A stretch of 48,426 nucleotides of DNA from Dehalococcoidia bacterium (GTDB lineage Bacteria > Chloroflexota > Dehalococcoidia > Tepidiformales > Tepidiformaceae): positions 1 through 48,426 of the forward strand of contig JAJDUR010000095.1 of NCBI GenBank assembly GCA_022826585.1, given 5' to 3'. Below, in pieces: positions 39,332 through 46,445 of this stretch. Made by a program: the position numbers and the translations under genes. The first letter of the stretch is position 1. The number at the start of each line of letters is the position of its first letter. A model generated the notes under the pieces. It was not told the DNA's origin. It worked only from the letters and a program-made list of their open reading frames with translations, and made no database searches.

Positions 39332-39685
39332 GTGAAGAAGACGACTATCAACATTGAGGACGCCGTCATGGAACGGCTCAAGGAAGAAGCCGCGCGTCGC
39401 CAGACGACCATGACCGCGCTTATCGAGGCTGGGATCCGGCGGATCCTCGCCGAGGGCGAGACGCCTGCCCCGGCGGCTGGTGAACTGCCGCCCCTGCCAA
39501 GCTGGCACGGCGGTGAATTCCTCGTGGACATAACCGATCGAGACGCGCTCTACGAGGTGCTCGACCGAGAACGCGACGAGCGGCTCTATGGTAAGTCCTC
39601 CCGTCCTGAGGTGGCCGCAGTGGCAGAAGAGCCTGCGGCCTACGATGCCGGTGAGAAGACTTCGACCGGGGCGGACGACAGCTAG
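39317..39685 (+). CDS. Ribbon-helix-helix antitoxin of the second toxin-antitoxin pair
   Basis: A 122-residue protein with an RHH segment TTINIEDAVMERLKEEAARRQTTMTALIEAGIRRIL near the N-terminus and an acidic tail. It would bind the operator and its toxin. The ATG at 39317 is used here; a GTG at 39332 (giving MKKTTINIE) is as likely, since antitoxins often start directly at the ribbon strand. Its TAG overlaps the GTG start of the PIN toxin gene by one base, indicating co-translation. Confidence 0.78.
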   Translation: MVAHTVKKTTINIEDAVMERLKEEAARRQTTMTALIEAGIRRILAEGETPAPAAGELPPLPSWHGGEFLVDITDRDALYEVLDRERDERLYGKSSRPEVAAVAEEPAAYDAGEKTSTGADDS

Positions 39686-40119
39686 TGCGGGCCGTCGACA
39701 CGAACGTGCTGCTCTACGCTGCCAACGTGGAGTCAGGTTTGTATGAGGCGTGTCGGCAGAAGCTCAACGAGTGGCGGCGGGGTCCGTCGCCGACGTTTCT
39801 GACCTGGAACGTCTGCTATGAGTTCCTGAGGCAGGCCACGCAAGCGCGTGTCCTGATGGTCCCGTGGGACGCCGCCCACGCCCTGCATTTCCTCGATCAG
39901 TTGCTCGCTTCGCCCGGCTTTTCGCTCTTGACCCCAACGAACCGTCACGCCGCGGTGCTTGCTCAGACTCTGGAGGAACTGCCGCGCTTGCGGGGAGCCA
40001 TCCTCCACGACCTCCACACCGCAGTGCTGATGCGGGAGCACGGGATCAGCCAGATATGCACCAGGGACCGAGACTTTTACCGCTTCCCGTTCCTGACGGT
40101 GGTGGACCCGCTCGAGTAA
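39685..40119 (+). CDS. vapC: PIN-domain ribonuclease toxin (VapC-like)
   Basis: A 144-residue PIN protein with Asp5 in VDTNVLLYA, Glu in NVCYEFLRQA and the acidic ICTRDRDFYRF near the end. This type matches the TA_VapC family of RNA-cutting toxins. The GTG start lies inside the antitoxin stop. It is a second, unrelated pair: sequence, antitoxin and operator all differ from the 31.2 kb pair. The pair ends in a strong hairpin terminator. Confidence 0.86.
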   Translation: MRAVDTNVLLYAANVESGLYEACRQKLNEWRRGPSPTFLTWNVCYEFLRQATQARVLMVPWDAAHALHFLDQLLASPGFSLLTPTNRHAAVLAQTLEELPRLRGAILHDLHTAVLMREHGISQICTRDRDFYRFPFLTVVDPLE

Positions 40120-40123
40120 CGAA

Positions 40124-40149
40124 GAGGCCCCGCCGAACGGCGGGGCCTC
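40124..40149. terminator. Bidirectional hairpin terminator
   Basis: GAGGCCCCGCC (40124-40134) and GGCGGGGCCTC (40139-40149) form a perfect 11-bp stem with a four-base loop. It lies between the stops of the convergent PIN-toxin (40119) and acyl-CoA dehydrogenase (40174) genes. The U tract is weak on both sides, but the stem is very stable. Confidence 0.75.
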
Positions 40150-40173
40150 CAGCTTGTTGCCGGAACGACCGGG

Positions 40174-41283
40174 CTAGATCTCCAGCATGGCCGCGACTTG
40201 CTCGCGGTGGTAGTCGGCGTCGCCCCAGAAGAGCTCGGCGCGCTTCTGGCGGCGGAAGTAGAGCTGGATGATGTAGTCCTTGGTGAAGCCGATACCGCCG
40301 TGTATCTGCTGGCCGTGGGCCACCACGCGCCGGCTGGCTTCGCTGCACCAGGCCTTCGCCATGGAGGTATCCATGTTCTGGGCGGGATCGTTCTCGCTGG
40401 TGGACCAGGCGGCCTTGTAGGTTATGAAGCGCATGCCGTCGACATCGGTGACCATGTCGGCGGCCTTGTGCTGGATCGCCTGGAAGGAGCCGATGGGGCG
40501 GCCGAACTGGACGCGCTCCTTGGCGTAGTTGACGGCGATCTCGAAGTCCTTCTGGGCGAGGCCGACGAGGTAGGCGTTCTCGAGGTTCACGGCGATGTTG
40601 CGGCCGCGCATGCTCGTCTCGCCGTCGACGGGCATGACATCTTCGGCGGCTACGCGGACGTTGTTAAGGACGACCTCGGCCTGCTTGTCGCTGGCGATGG
40701 TCTTGAGGAGGTTGACCTCCACGCCCGCCTGGTCGCGGGCGATGATGAAGTCCGCGAGCTTGCCGTCCGGCGTATTGCCGACGACGTGCAGGTAGTCCGC
40801 CACGTTGGCGTCGGGGACGAAGAGCTTGGTGCCGTTGAGCACGCAGTCGTCACCGTCCTGGGTGGCGGTCAGGGTGAAGCCGGCTCGGTCCCAGCGGCCG
40901 CTCTCTTCGGTCACGGCGTAGGTGTGGATGGCGGCGCCGCTGGCGATGCCGGGAAGGTACTTGGCCTTCTGGGCATCGCTGCCGGCGATGACGAGCCAGG
41001 CGGCGCAGGTGGCGTTGGGGATGAAGGGGCCGGGCACGAGGGCGCGCCCGAACTCTTCCACCAGGACGCAGAGGTCGAGGTAGGAGAAGCCGGAGCCGCC
41101 CTGCTCCTCGGGGATCATGAGGCCCTGCCAGCCGAGATCGGCCATCTTCTTCCAGAGGTCGGGGCTGTAGCCGGCCTCGTCCTCTTCCATGGCCCTCACG
41201 TGCTCCTCGGGGCACTCGTTCTCGAGGAAGTCGCGCGCCGAGTCGCGGATCAGGGTCTGCTCTTCGCTGAGGCTCAGATCCAT
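40174..41283 (-). CDS. Acyl-CoA dehydrogenase (short form)
   Basis: From the ATG at 41283 the 369-residue flavoprotein begins MDLSLSEEQTLIRDSARDFL, has PEEQGGSGFSYLDLCVL, a truncated flavin-binding middle (AVTEESGRWDRAGFTLTATQDGDDCVLNGTKLFV in separate blocks) and IHGGIGFTKDYIIQLYFRRQ near the end. The middle motif is weaker than in the 34.2 kb paralogue, as in the members that form pairs or act on bulky side chains. It may be a subunit of a heteromer with another dehydrogenase. The substrate is unknown. Confidence 0.88.
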   Translation of the reverse strand: MDLSLSEEQTLIRDSARDFLENECPEEHVRAMEEDEAGYSPDLWKKMADLGWQGLMIPEEQGGSGFSYLDLCVLVEEFGRALVPGPFIPNATCAAWLVIAGSDAQKAKYLPGIASGAAIHTYAVTEESGRWDRAGFTLTATQDGDDCVLNGTKLFVPDANVADYLHVVGNTPDGKLADFIIARDQAGVEVNLLKTIASDKQAEVVLNNVRVAAEDVMPVDGETSMRGRNIAVNLENAYLVGLAQKDFEIAVNYAKERVQFGRPIGSFQAIQHKAADMVTDVDGMRFITYKAAWSTSENDPAQNMDTSMAKAWCSEASRRVVAHGQQIHGGIGFTKDYIIQLYFRRQKRAELFWGDADYHREQVAAMLEI

Positions 41284-41382
41284 CGTTGTCCGTCCTTCAT
41301 CAGGGTCGCGAAGCGGGCGCACAGAAACGCGCCCCCTTCGCGGGGGTTAGCCGCGCGAGTCTAGCACGGGCTCGGGTGAGCG

Positions 41383-41739
41383 TCAGGCGAGCTCCACCCA
41401 GGAGTCGAAGTAGCGTTCCTGGAAGTGCACGGCGGCGGCAATCGCGGGGGAATCCCAGGCGCGTTCCGGGTGCAGAACGGCTACGAGCTTGTCCTCCACG
41501 TCGTCCCGGCGGCGGACGATGGCGATGACGGTGGCTTCGCAGTGTTCGAGCGGCCCGTCGGCGTCGAGGACGTAGACGTCGAGGGGGTGACCGTCGGGGG
41601 CGAGGGTGCCGGGGATAAAGCCGTAGTTGACGGGATAGGTGATGTCGTCCTCGCGCGGGTGGGGGCTGCCGAGGGGGCGATCCATCTCGACGGTGACGTG
41701 CCGCCCGGCCCAGTCGGCGAGGAGGAGGTTGGGGTCCAC
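41383..41739 (-). CDS. Short inorganic pyrophosphatase-family protein
   Basis: From the GTG at 41739 the 118-residue protein resembles the small Clostridium-type pyrophosphatase branch: VTVEMDRPLGSPHP, ITYPVNYGFIPGTLAPDGHPLDVYVLDADGPL and ATVIAIVRRRDD. The Asp residues of DVYVLD and the Tyr/Lys-like positions of class I pyrophosphatases are kept. It is shorter than classical bacterial enzymes (about 160-180 residues), and true pyrophosphatase activity is inferred. The start adds no poorly conserved residues; a longer frame upstream is rejected as non-coding. Confidence 0.75.
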   Translation of the reverse strand: MDPNLLLADWAGRHVTVEMDRPLGSPHPREDDITYPVNYGFIPGTLAPDGHPLDVYVLDADGPLEHCEATVIAIVRRRDDVEDKLVAVLHPERAWDSPAIAAAVHFQERYFDSWVELA

Positions 41740-41901
41740 TGCTATCCGCCCTTCGGCAGGTCGTGAAGCGGGCGCGGGGGCGCACGCCCTTGCCGCGTGT
41801 GAGTGCAAGTCTGCCACGGGAGCCCGGGGCCGTCCGGCAGATGTGAACTACAATTTTCATCCGTATGATTATTCGTGGAGCTTGGGAAAAGGTTGTCCTT
41901 G

Positions 41902-43083
41902 ATGAAACTGGTGAGCGTCCTGTCTCTTGTTGCGGCGGTCCTGGTGGGGGTCTCGATCGTTGTCGCCCAGGAGCAGGGCAGTCCGACCGTGGAGGTCCGC
42001 GTCTGGGAAAACGCGGACGATCCCTCGACGAATTACCTGAGCATCCGCGTTGACGGTGGGAGGTGGCGGAACCAGGCGCTGGCGCTCGACGACGTGAGCC
42101 CGACCGGACGCTTTCGCTATGCGGATCTGAGGCTTGCTCCGGACGGGACGGAGGCCGTGGCAGTGCGGTTCTGGGAGAGCGTCGGCGACTCCTCCATCAA
42201 CTTCCTCAGCGTGCGTGTGGGAGGCGGGAGCTGGCACCTCCATGCCGTTCCCGCCGGTGAAGTGAGCGAGACGGGACGTTTCCACTACGGAGACATCCCC
42301 GACGCCGCCTCCAGTTCAAGCGCTCCCGCATCACCAAGCCGGGGCACTTCAACGTCCACCCCCACGCCAACGCCCGAGCCGGAGGAGTGCTACCCGTACC
42401 AGGTCTGGGTCAACGGGGAATACGGGGGAGGCCAGGAGGACCCATTCGACGAAGAGGATCTGGCGATATTCGAGCGCGTGTATCCGGGCCAGTGGGAGAC
42501 CCGGGCGGTCGAGTGCCCCGAGGCCACGCCAACGCCCACATCCACACCAACGCCAACACCGACACCCACCCCTACGGCGACGCCCACCCCTACTCCCACG
42601 CAGGAGCCGGAGCCTGAGTCCGAGGAGTGCTACCCCTACCAGGTCTGGATCAACGGGGAGTACAACGGGGGCCAGGAGTTTCCCTTCGAAGAAGAGGACC
42701 TGGCGATCTTCGAGCGTGTGTATCCGGGACAGTGGGAGACCCGGGAGGTCGAGTGCCCCGAGAACTCCGGCGGCAGTCCGTCACCGGATCCGGGCGGGTC
42801 CGCGCCAGCGCCGACACCAACGCCCACCCCCACACCCACGCCTACGCCCACACCCACGCCGACGGCCACCCCTACGCCGACGCCCACACCTACGCCCACA
42901 CCTACGCCCACGGCCACCCCCACACCGGAGCCGGAGCCGGAGGAAGAGTGCTTGCCCTACCAGCTGTGGATCAACGGGCAGTATGCCGGGGGCCAGGAGA
43001 CTCCCTTCGAAGAAGAGGACCTGGCGATATTCGAGCGTGTGTATCCGGGGCAGTGGGAGATCCGGGAAGTCACGTGTCCCTGA
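41902..43083 (+). CDS. Exported protein with duplicated N-terminal and triplicated Cys-bracketed C-terminal modules
   Basis: No named family is recognised. From the ATG at 41902 the 393-residue protein has a signal peptide (1-22, MKLVSVLSLVAAVLVGVSIV). Two related repeats follow at about 30-75 and 86-131 (VEVRVWENADDPSTNYLS; VAVRFWESVGDSSINFLS; both end in TGRF-x-Y-x-D). Three C-terminal modules follow, separated by Thr-Pro linkers: PYQVWVNGEYGGGQEDPF, DLAIFERVYPGQWE and a closing Cys-Pro. Each is bracketed by cysteines exactly 42 residues apart (163/205, 243/285, 350/392). It is probably a surface or secreted binding protein. The close internal identity of modules 1-3 shows recent duplication. 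GGAAAAGG lies nine bases before the ATG. Confidence 0.85.
   Translation: MKLVSVLSLVAAVLVGVSIVVAQEQGSPTVEVRVWENADDPSTNYLSIRVDGGRWRNQALALDDVSPTGRFRYADLRLAPDGTEAVAVRFWESVGDSSINFLSVRVGGGSWHLHAVPAGEVSETGRFHYGDIPDAASSSSAPASPSRGTSTSTPTPTPEPEECYPYQVWVNGEYGGGQEDPFDEEDLAIFERVYPGQWETRAVECPEATPTPTSTPTPTPTPTPTATPTPTPTQEPEPESEECYPYQVWINGEYNGGQEFPFEEEDLAIFERVYPGQWETREVECPENSGGSPSPDPGGSAPAPTPTPTPTPTPTPTPTPTATPTPTPTPTPTPTPTATPTPEPEPEEECLPYQLWINGQYAGGQETPFEEEDLAIFERVYPGQWEIREVTCP
41989..42294 (+). repeat. Two N-terminal protein repeats
   Basis: Codons 30-75 (41989-42126) and 86-131 (42157-42294) encode two diverged copies of a 46-residue unit (V-x-VR-x-WE...D-x-S-x-N-x-LS-x-RV-x-GG-x-W...VS-x-TGRF-x-Y-x-D). 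The DNA has diverged enough that the relation shows only in protein. Confidence 0.7.
42382..43080 (+). repeat. Three direct repeats of a 138-bp module with Thr-Pro linkers
   Basis: Copies at 42382-42519, 42622-42759 and 42943-43080 encode the Cys-bracketed module and are highly similar at the DNA level. Between them lie simple ACGCCCACACC-type tracts encoding Thr-Pro linkers of 36 and 63 codons or so. The unequal linker lengths suggest repeat slippage, so assembly here may be unreliable. Confidence 0.85.
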
Positions 43084-43171
43084 AACCGGCATGAAGTGAC
43101 CCGCGCACGCCGGACCGCCGGGCCGCTGTCTGGCCGTCGGCGCTCGGACTCCAGGGGCTGCCCGAGTTCGG

Positions 43172-44353
43172 TTAGCGGTTGCGCTGGACGAAGCGGCCGA
43201 TTCGCTCGAGGGCGCGCTCGATCTGTTCGTAGCCGCTGGCGTAGCAGGCGCGGACGAAGCCCTCGCCGCAGGCACCGAAGGCAACGCCGGGCACGACCGC
43301 GACGCGCTCCTCCTCGAGCAAGCGCTCGCTGAAGGTGGTGCTGTCCAGGCCCGTGGGGCGGATGTCGGGGAAGGCGTAGAAGGCGCCGCGGGGGCGGAAG
43401 GCGGGGAGGCCGACGGCGTGGAGGCCATCGACCATGAGGCGGCGGCGGCGGTCGTACTCGGCCAGCATCTCCTGGACGAAGCTCTCCCCGTGCTGAAGGG
43501 CCGCGAGAGCGGCGTACTGGGCAGCCGTGGGTGCGGACATCATGACGTACTGGTGGACCTTCATGGCGGCCTCGGCGAGGGGTGCGGGGGCGGCGAGCCA
43601 CCCGATACGCCAGCCGGTCATGGCGTAGGTCTTGCTGAAGCCGCCGATGAGGATGGTGCGGTCGCGCATGCCCTCGATGGAGGAGAAACAGGTGTGCTCG
43701 CCCTCGTAGGTGAGGCGGGCGTACAGCTCGTCGCTGATGACGGCGAGGTCGTTGGCGGCGGCGACCTCGGCGACGGCTTCCAGGTCGGGGCGGTCCATGG
43801 TCGCGCCTGTGGGGTTGGCGGGGTAGCCGAAGAGCAGGGCCTTCGTCTGCTCGGTGACGCGCTCGGAGACGTCGCTCGCGAGCAGGCGGAACTCGTGCTC
43901 GGCGCTGGTGGGAACGGGGCGGAAGCGGCCCTTGGCCATGATGACGGCGGGTTCGTAGGCGACGTAGCTGGGGTCGGGGCAGAGGACCTCGTCGCCATCG
44001 TCGATGAGCGAGCGGAGGGCGATGTCGAAGGCCTCGCTGGAGCCGCTGGTGACGACGATCTCGGAGGCGGGGTCGTAGGAAACGCCGTAGAGGGTCTGGA
44101 TCTCCTCACTGAGAGCCTCGCGGAGCTCCAGGAGGCCATAGTTGGAGGTGTAGTGGGTGTCCCCGCGCTCGATGCTCTCCAGGGCGGCGCGGCGGATGGG
44201 TTCGGGCGTTACATAATCGGGCTCGCCGACGCCGAGTGAGATGACGTCGTCAATGGTGCTGAGGAGGTCGAAGAACTTGCGGATTCCGCTGGCGGGCAGG
44301 GAGGCGAGGCTCCGGGAGATGAAGCGCTCGGCCCCGGGGGAATCGTGGTCCAC
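43172..44353 (-). CDS. Class I/II pyridoxal-phosphate aminotransferase
   Basis: From the GTG at 44353 the 393-residue enzyme has the PLP lysine Lys241 in LIGGFSKTYAMTGWR, Asp208 and Tyr211 in ISDELYAR, Asn180-Pro181 in GYPANPTGAT, and TSGSSEAFDIAL near the N-terminus. It belongs to the aspartate/aromatic aminotransferase family I and would transfer the amino group between an amino acid and an oxo-acid; the substrate cannot be read. A longer upstream frame to 44446 adds a non-conserved N-terminus. A GC hairpin (44396-44414) lies just before it. Confidence 0.9.
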   Translation of the reverse strand: MDHDSPGAERFISRSLASLPASGIRKFFDLLSTIDDVISLGVGEPDYVTPEPIRRAALESIERGDTHYTSNYGLLELREALSEEIQTLYGVSYDPASEIVVTSGSSEAFDIALRSLIDDGDEVLCPDPSYVAYEPAVIMAKGRFRPVPTSAEHEFRLLASDVSERVTEQTKALLFGYPANPTGATMDRPDLEAVAEVAAANDLAVISDELYARLTYEGEHTCFSSIEGMRDRTILIGGFSKTYAMTGWRIGWLAAPAPLAEAAMKVHQYVMMSAPTAAQYAALAALQHGESFVQEMLAEYDRRRRLMVDGLHAVGLPAFRPRGAFYAFPDIRPTGLDSTTFSERLLEEERVAVVPGVAFGACGEGFVRACYASGYEQIERALERIGRFVQRNR

Positions 44354-44395
44354 GGCCCCGTTCCTTCCGCCCCCCGCCGGTGGCGGATACGAAAG

Positions 44396-44414
44396 AGCCG
44401 CCCCGCGGGCGGCT
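44396..44414 (-). terminator. GC-rich hairpin between gatA and the aminotransferase gene
   Basis: AGCCGCCC and GGGCGGCT form an eight-base-pair stem with a three-base loop, followed on the minus strand by CTTTCG. It lies downstream of gatA and 43 bases before the aminotransferase start. The U tract is poor, so it is a weak terminator or attenuator candidate. Confidence 0.45.
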
Positions 44415-44570
44415 TCGTTCTCTGTGCGTCTTTGAACCGCTCGCATGCTACCTGCGCGCTTGCGCCGCCGCCGCAGCGGCAGTGGGGAGGCACGTCGCAG
44501 TTGGCTTACGGTCCACGATTCGGACTCTGAGCATGGCGGCCATTACGGTCAAGGTTTGTGACCGGGGGCG

Positions 44571-46028
44571 CTACAGCGCCGCGAGGCGGTTGGCCTGGCC
44601 GAGCCCTGCCTCGAAGGCGTGGCCGATCTGGAGGATCGTGCCCTCGTCGCCGACGTCGCCGATGATCTGGAGGCCGACGGGCAGGCCCTCGCTGAGGCCG
44701 CAGGGGAGGCTGAGGGCGGGGAGGCCGGCGACGGCGCTGGGGAGCGTGTAGATGTCGTTCAGGTACATGGCGTAGGGGTCGTCGAGCTTCTCGCCGACGG
44801 GGAAGGCGACGCCGGGGGTGGTGGGGGTGACGAGCGCGTCGTAGCGGGTGAAGGCGTCGCGGAACTCGTTGGTGATGAGGGTCCGGACCTTCTGCGCCTT
44901 CAGGTAGAACTGGTCGTAGTAGCCGGCGCTGAGGGCGTAGACGCCCAGCATGATGCGGCGCTTCACCTCGTCGCCGAAGCCCTGCTCGCGGGTCTGCTCC
45001 ATGTTCTCCCACATGCTGCCGCCGCGTTCGCTGAGGCCGTACTTGACGCCGTCGTAGCGGGCGAGGTTGGAGCTCGCCTCGCTGGGGGCGATGAGGTAAT
45101 AGACGGCGAGCGCGTGCTCGGTCATGGGCAGGGAGAGGTCGGTGTCGACCTCGCAGCCCAGCGATTCGAGGCGGGCGAGGGACTCCTCGATGCGCTCGCG
45201 GACGCCGGGCTCCATCCCCTCGACGAAGTATTCGCGAGGCACGCCGATCTTCTTGCCGGCGATGTCGCGGCCGAGGTAGTGGCGCATGTCGGGCCGGGGC
45301 GCGGGGTCGCTGGTGGAGTCGCGGGGATCGTGGCTGCCGATGCCATCGAGGATGGTGGCGACGTCCTCGACGTCGCGGCCGATGGGGCCGACCTGGTCGA
45401 GGGAGCTGCCGAAGGCGATGATGCCGAAACGGCTGACGCGGCCGTAGGTGGGGTCGAGGCCGACGACGCCGCAGAGGGCGGCGGGTTGGCGGATGCTGCC
45501 GCCGGTGTCGCTCCCGAGGGCGGCGAGGCACTCTCCCGCGGCGACGGCAGCGGCGGAGCCCCCGGAGCTGCCGCCGGGGACGCGGTCGGTGTCCCAGGGG
45601 TTGCGCGTGGGACCGAAGGCGGAGTGCTCGGTGCTGGAGCCCATGGCGAACTCGTCCATGTTCGCCTTGCCCACCATGACGGCGCCGGCGCGCTTCAGCT
45701 GCTCGTACACGTGGCTGTCGTAGGGGGGGATGAAGTCCCCGAGCATGCGCGAGCCCGCAGTGGTGCGGACGCCCTTCGTGATGATGAGGTCCTTGACGGC
45801 GAAGGGGATGCCGGTGAGGGGCGTGGCCGTGCCGGCGGCGAAGCGGGCGTCGGCCTCGCGGGCCTGCTCGAGGGCGATCTCGTCGGTGCGGGTGACGTAG
45901 GCGTTGACGCGGTCCTCGACCGCATCGACGCGGGCGAGCACGGACTCGGTCAGCTCGACGGCGGAGAAGGCCTTTGCGCGGAGGCCGTCCTGGGCCTCGT
46001 GCGCGGTCAGCTCCCAGAGCTCGCTCAT
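44571..46028 (-). CDS. gatA: Glutamyl-tRNA(Gln)/aspartyl-tRNA(Asn) amidotransferase subunit A
   Basis: The 485-residue amidase has the Ser-cisSer-Lys triad at Lys79 (PFAVKD), Ser154 (PGGSSGGSAA) and Ser178 (DTGGSIRQP), identical in numbering to characterised GatA enzymes. It liberates ammonia from glutamine and channels it to GatB for conversion of mischarged Glu-tRNA(Gln) or Asp-tRNA(Asn). The ATG at 46028 overlaps the gatC stop by four bases. GatB is not in the window. The open frame continues on the minus strand beyond the ATG into antisense of the penicillin-binding protein gene and is not coding. Confidence 0.96.
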   Translation of the reverse strand: MSELWELTAHEAQDGLRAKAFSAVELTESVLARVDAVEDRVNAYVTRTDEIALEQAREADARFAAGTATPLTGIPFAVKDLIITKGVRTTAGSRMLGDFIPPYDSHVYEQLKRAGAVMVGKANMDEFAMGSSTEHSAFGPTRNPWDTDRVPGGSSGGSAAAVAAGECLAALGSDTGGSIRQPAALCGVVGLDPTYGRVSRFGIIAFGSSLDQVGPIGRDVEDVATILDGIGSHDPRDSTSDPAPRPDMRHYLGRDIAGKKIGVPREYFVEGMEPGVRERIEESLARLESLGCEVDTDLSLPMTEHALAVYYLIAPSEASSNLARYDGVKYGLSERGGSMWENMEQTREQGFGDEVKRRIMLGVYALSAGYYDQFYLKAQKVRTLITNEFRDAFTRYDALVTPTTPGVAFPVGEKLDDPYAMYLNDIYTLPSAVAGLPALSLPCGLSEGLPVGLQIIGDVGDEGTILQIGHAFEAGLGQANRLAAL

Positions 46029-46312
46029 TCGAGCACGGCTCGCACGCGAATGAGGCCGTCCTCGACCTCGGGCGCGTTGCTGAGGGCATCGTCGCGCTTG
46101 AGGGAGGGGGCCACGGAGTCGCTGCGCATGATGTTGTGCAGGGGGAGGGGATGGGCGGTCGGCTCGACGCCCTCGGTATCGACGGCGGCGAGGGCGTCGA
46201 AGTGGTCGAGGATGTCGGAGAGCTGGACGGTGAGGCGGTCGATCTCGGCGTCGCTCAGGCCGAGGCGGGCAAGCCTGCCGATGTGGAGCACCTGTTCGCG
46301 GGAGATGGGCAT
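46025..46312 (-). CDS. gatC: Glutamyl-tRNA(Gln)/aspartyl-tRNA(Asn) amidotransferase subunit C
   Basis: From the ATG at 46312 the 95-residue protein has LHIGRLARLGLSDAEIDRLTVQLSDIL and the C-terminal segment VEPTAHPLPLHNIMRSDSV, the complete GatC pattern. GatC holds the A and B subunits together. It is coupled to gatA by a four-base overlap. TACGAT lies six bases before the start. It is divergent from the penicillin-binding protein gene, 133 bases away. Confidence 0.94.
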   Translation of the reverse strand: MPISREQVLHIGRLARLGLSDAEIDRLTVQLSDILDHFDALAAVDTEGVEPTAHPLPLHNIMRSDSVAPSLKRDDALSNAPEVEDGLIRVRAVLE

Positions 46313-46318
46313 GGCGCG

Positions 46319-46324
46319 ATCGTA
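46319..46324 (-). promoter_or_regulatory. Candidate -10 element (TACGAT) of gatCA
   Basis: TACGAT lies six bases before the gatC ATG on the minus strand; no Shine-Dalgarno is visible, matching the leaderless pattern of other genes in the window. Confidence 0.45.
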
Positions 46325-46445
46325 CACACGGTCTCCCGCACGTGCCCGCAACAGGCCGTTTTGCTAGGCTCGAAGGTGATGCGGCACCCCGCCCATCCCC
46401 CGCTGGGGCCTTTCTTCCCTTCTCCGGCCACGTGCGCGTCGGATC

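Noticed and set aside
42716-42760. A frame here translates to MCIRDS, the peptide seen when Nextera adapter sequence is translated.
   Set aside because: The DNA reads TGTGTATCCGGGACAG, not the adapter TGTGTATAAGAGACAG, and the same words recur in each of the three protein modules in another frame (VYPGQW). It is coding sequence, not adapter contamination.
42390-42923. Minus-strand frames rich in Gly-Val repeats opposite the Thr-Pro linkers.
   Set aside because: They are the antisense of simple ACGCCCACACC tracts and contain no independent signal or start.
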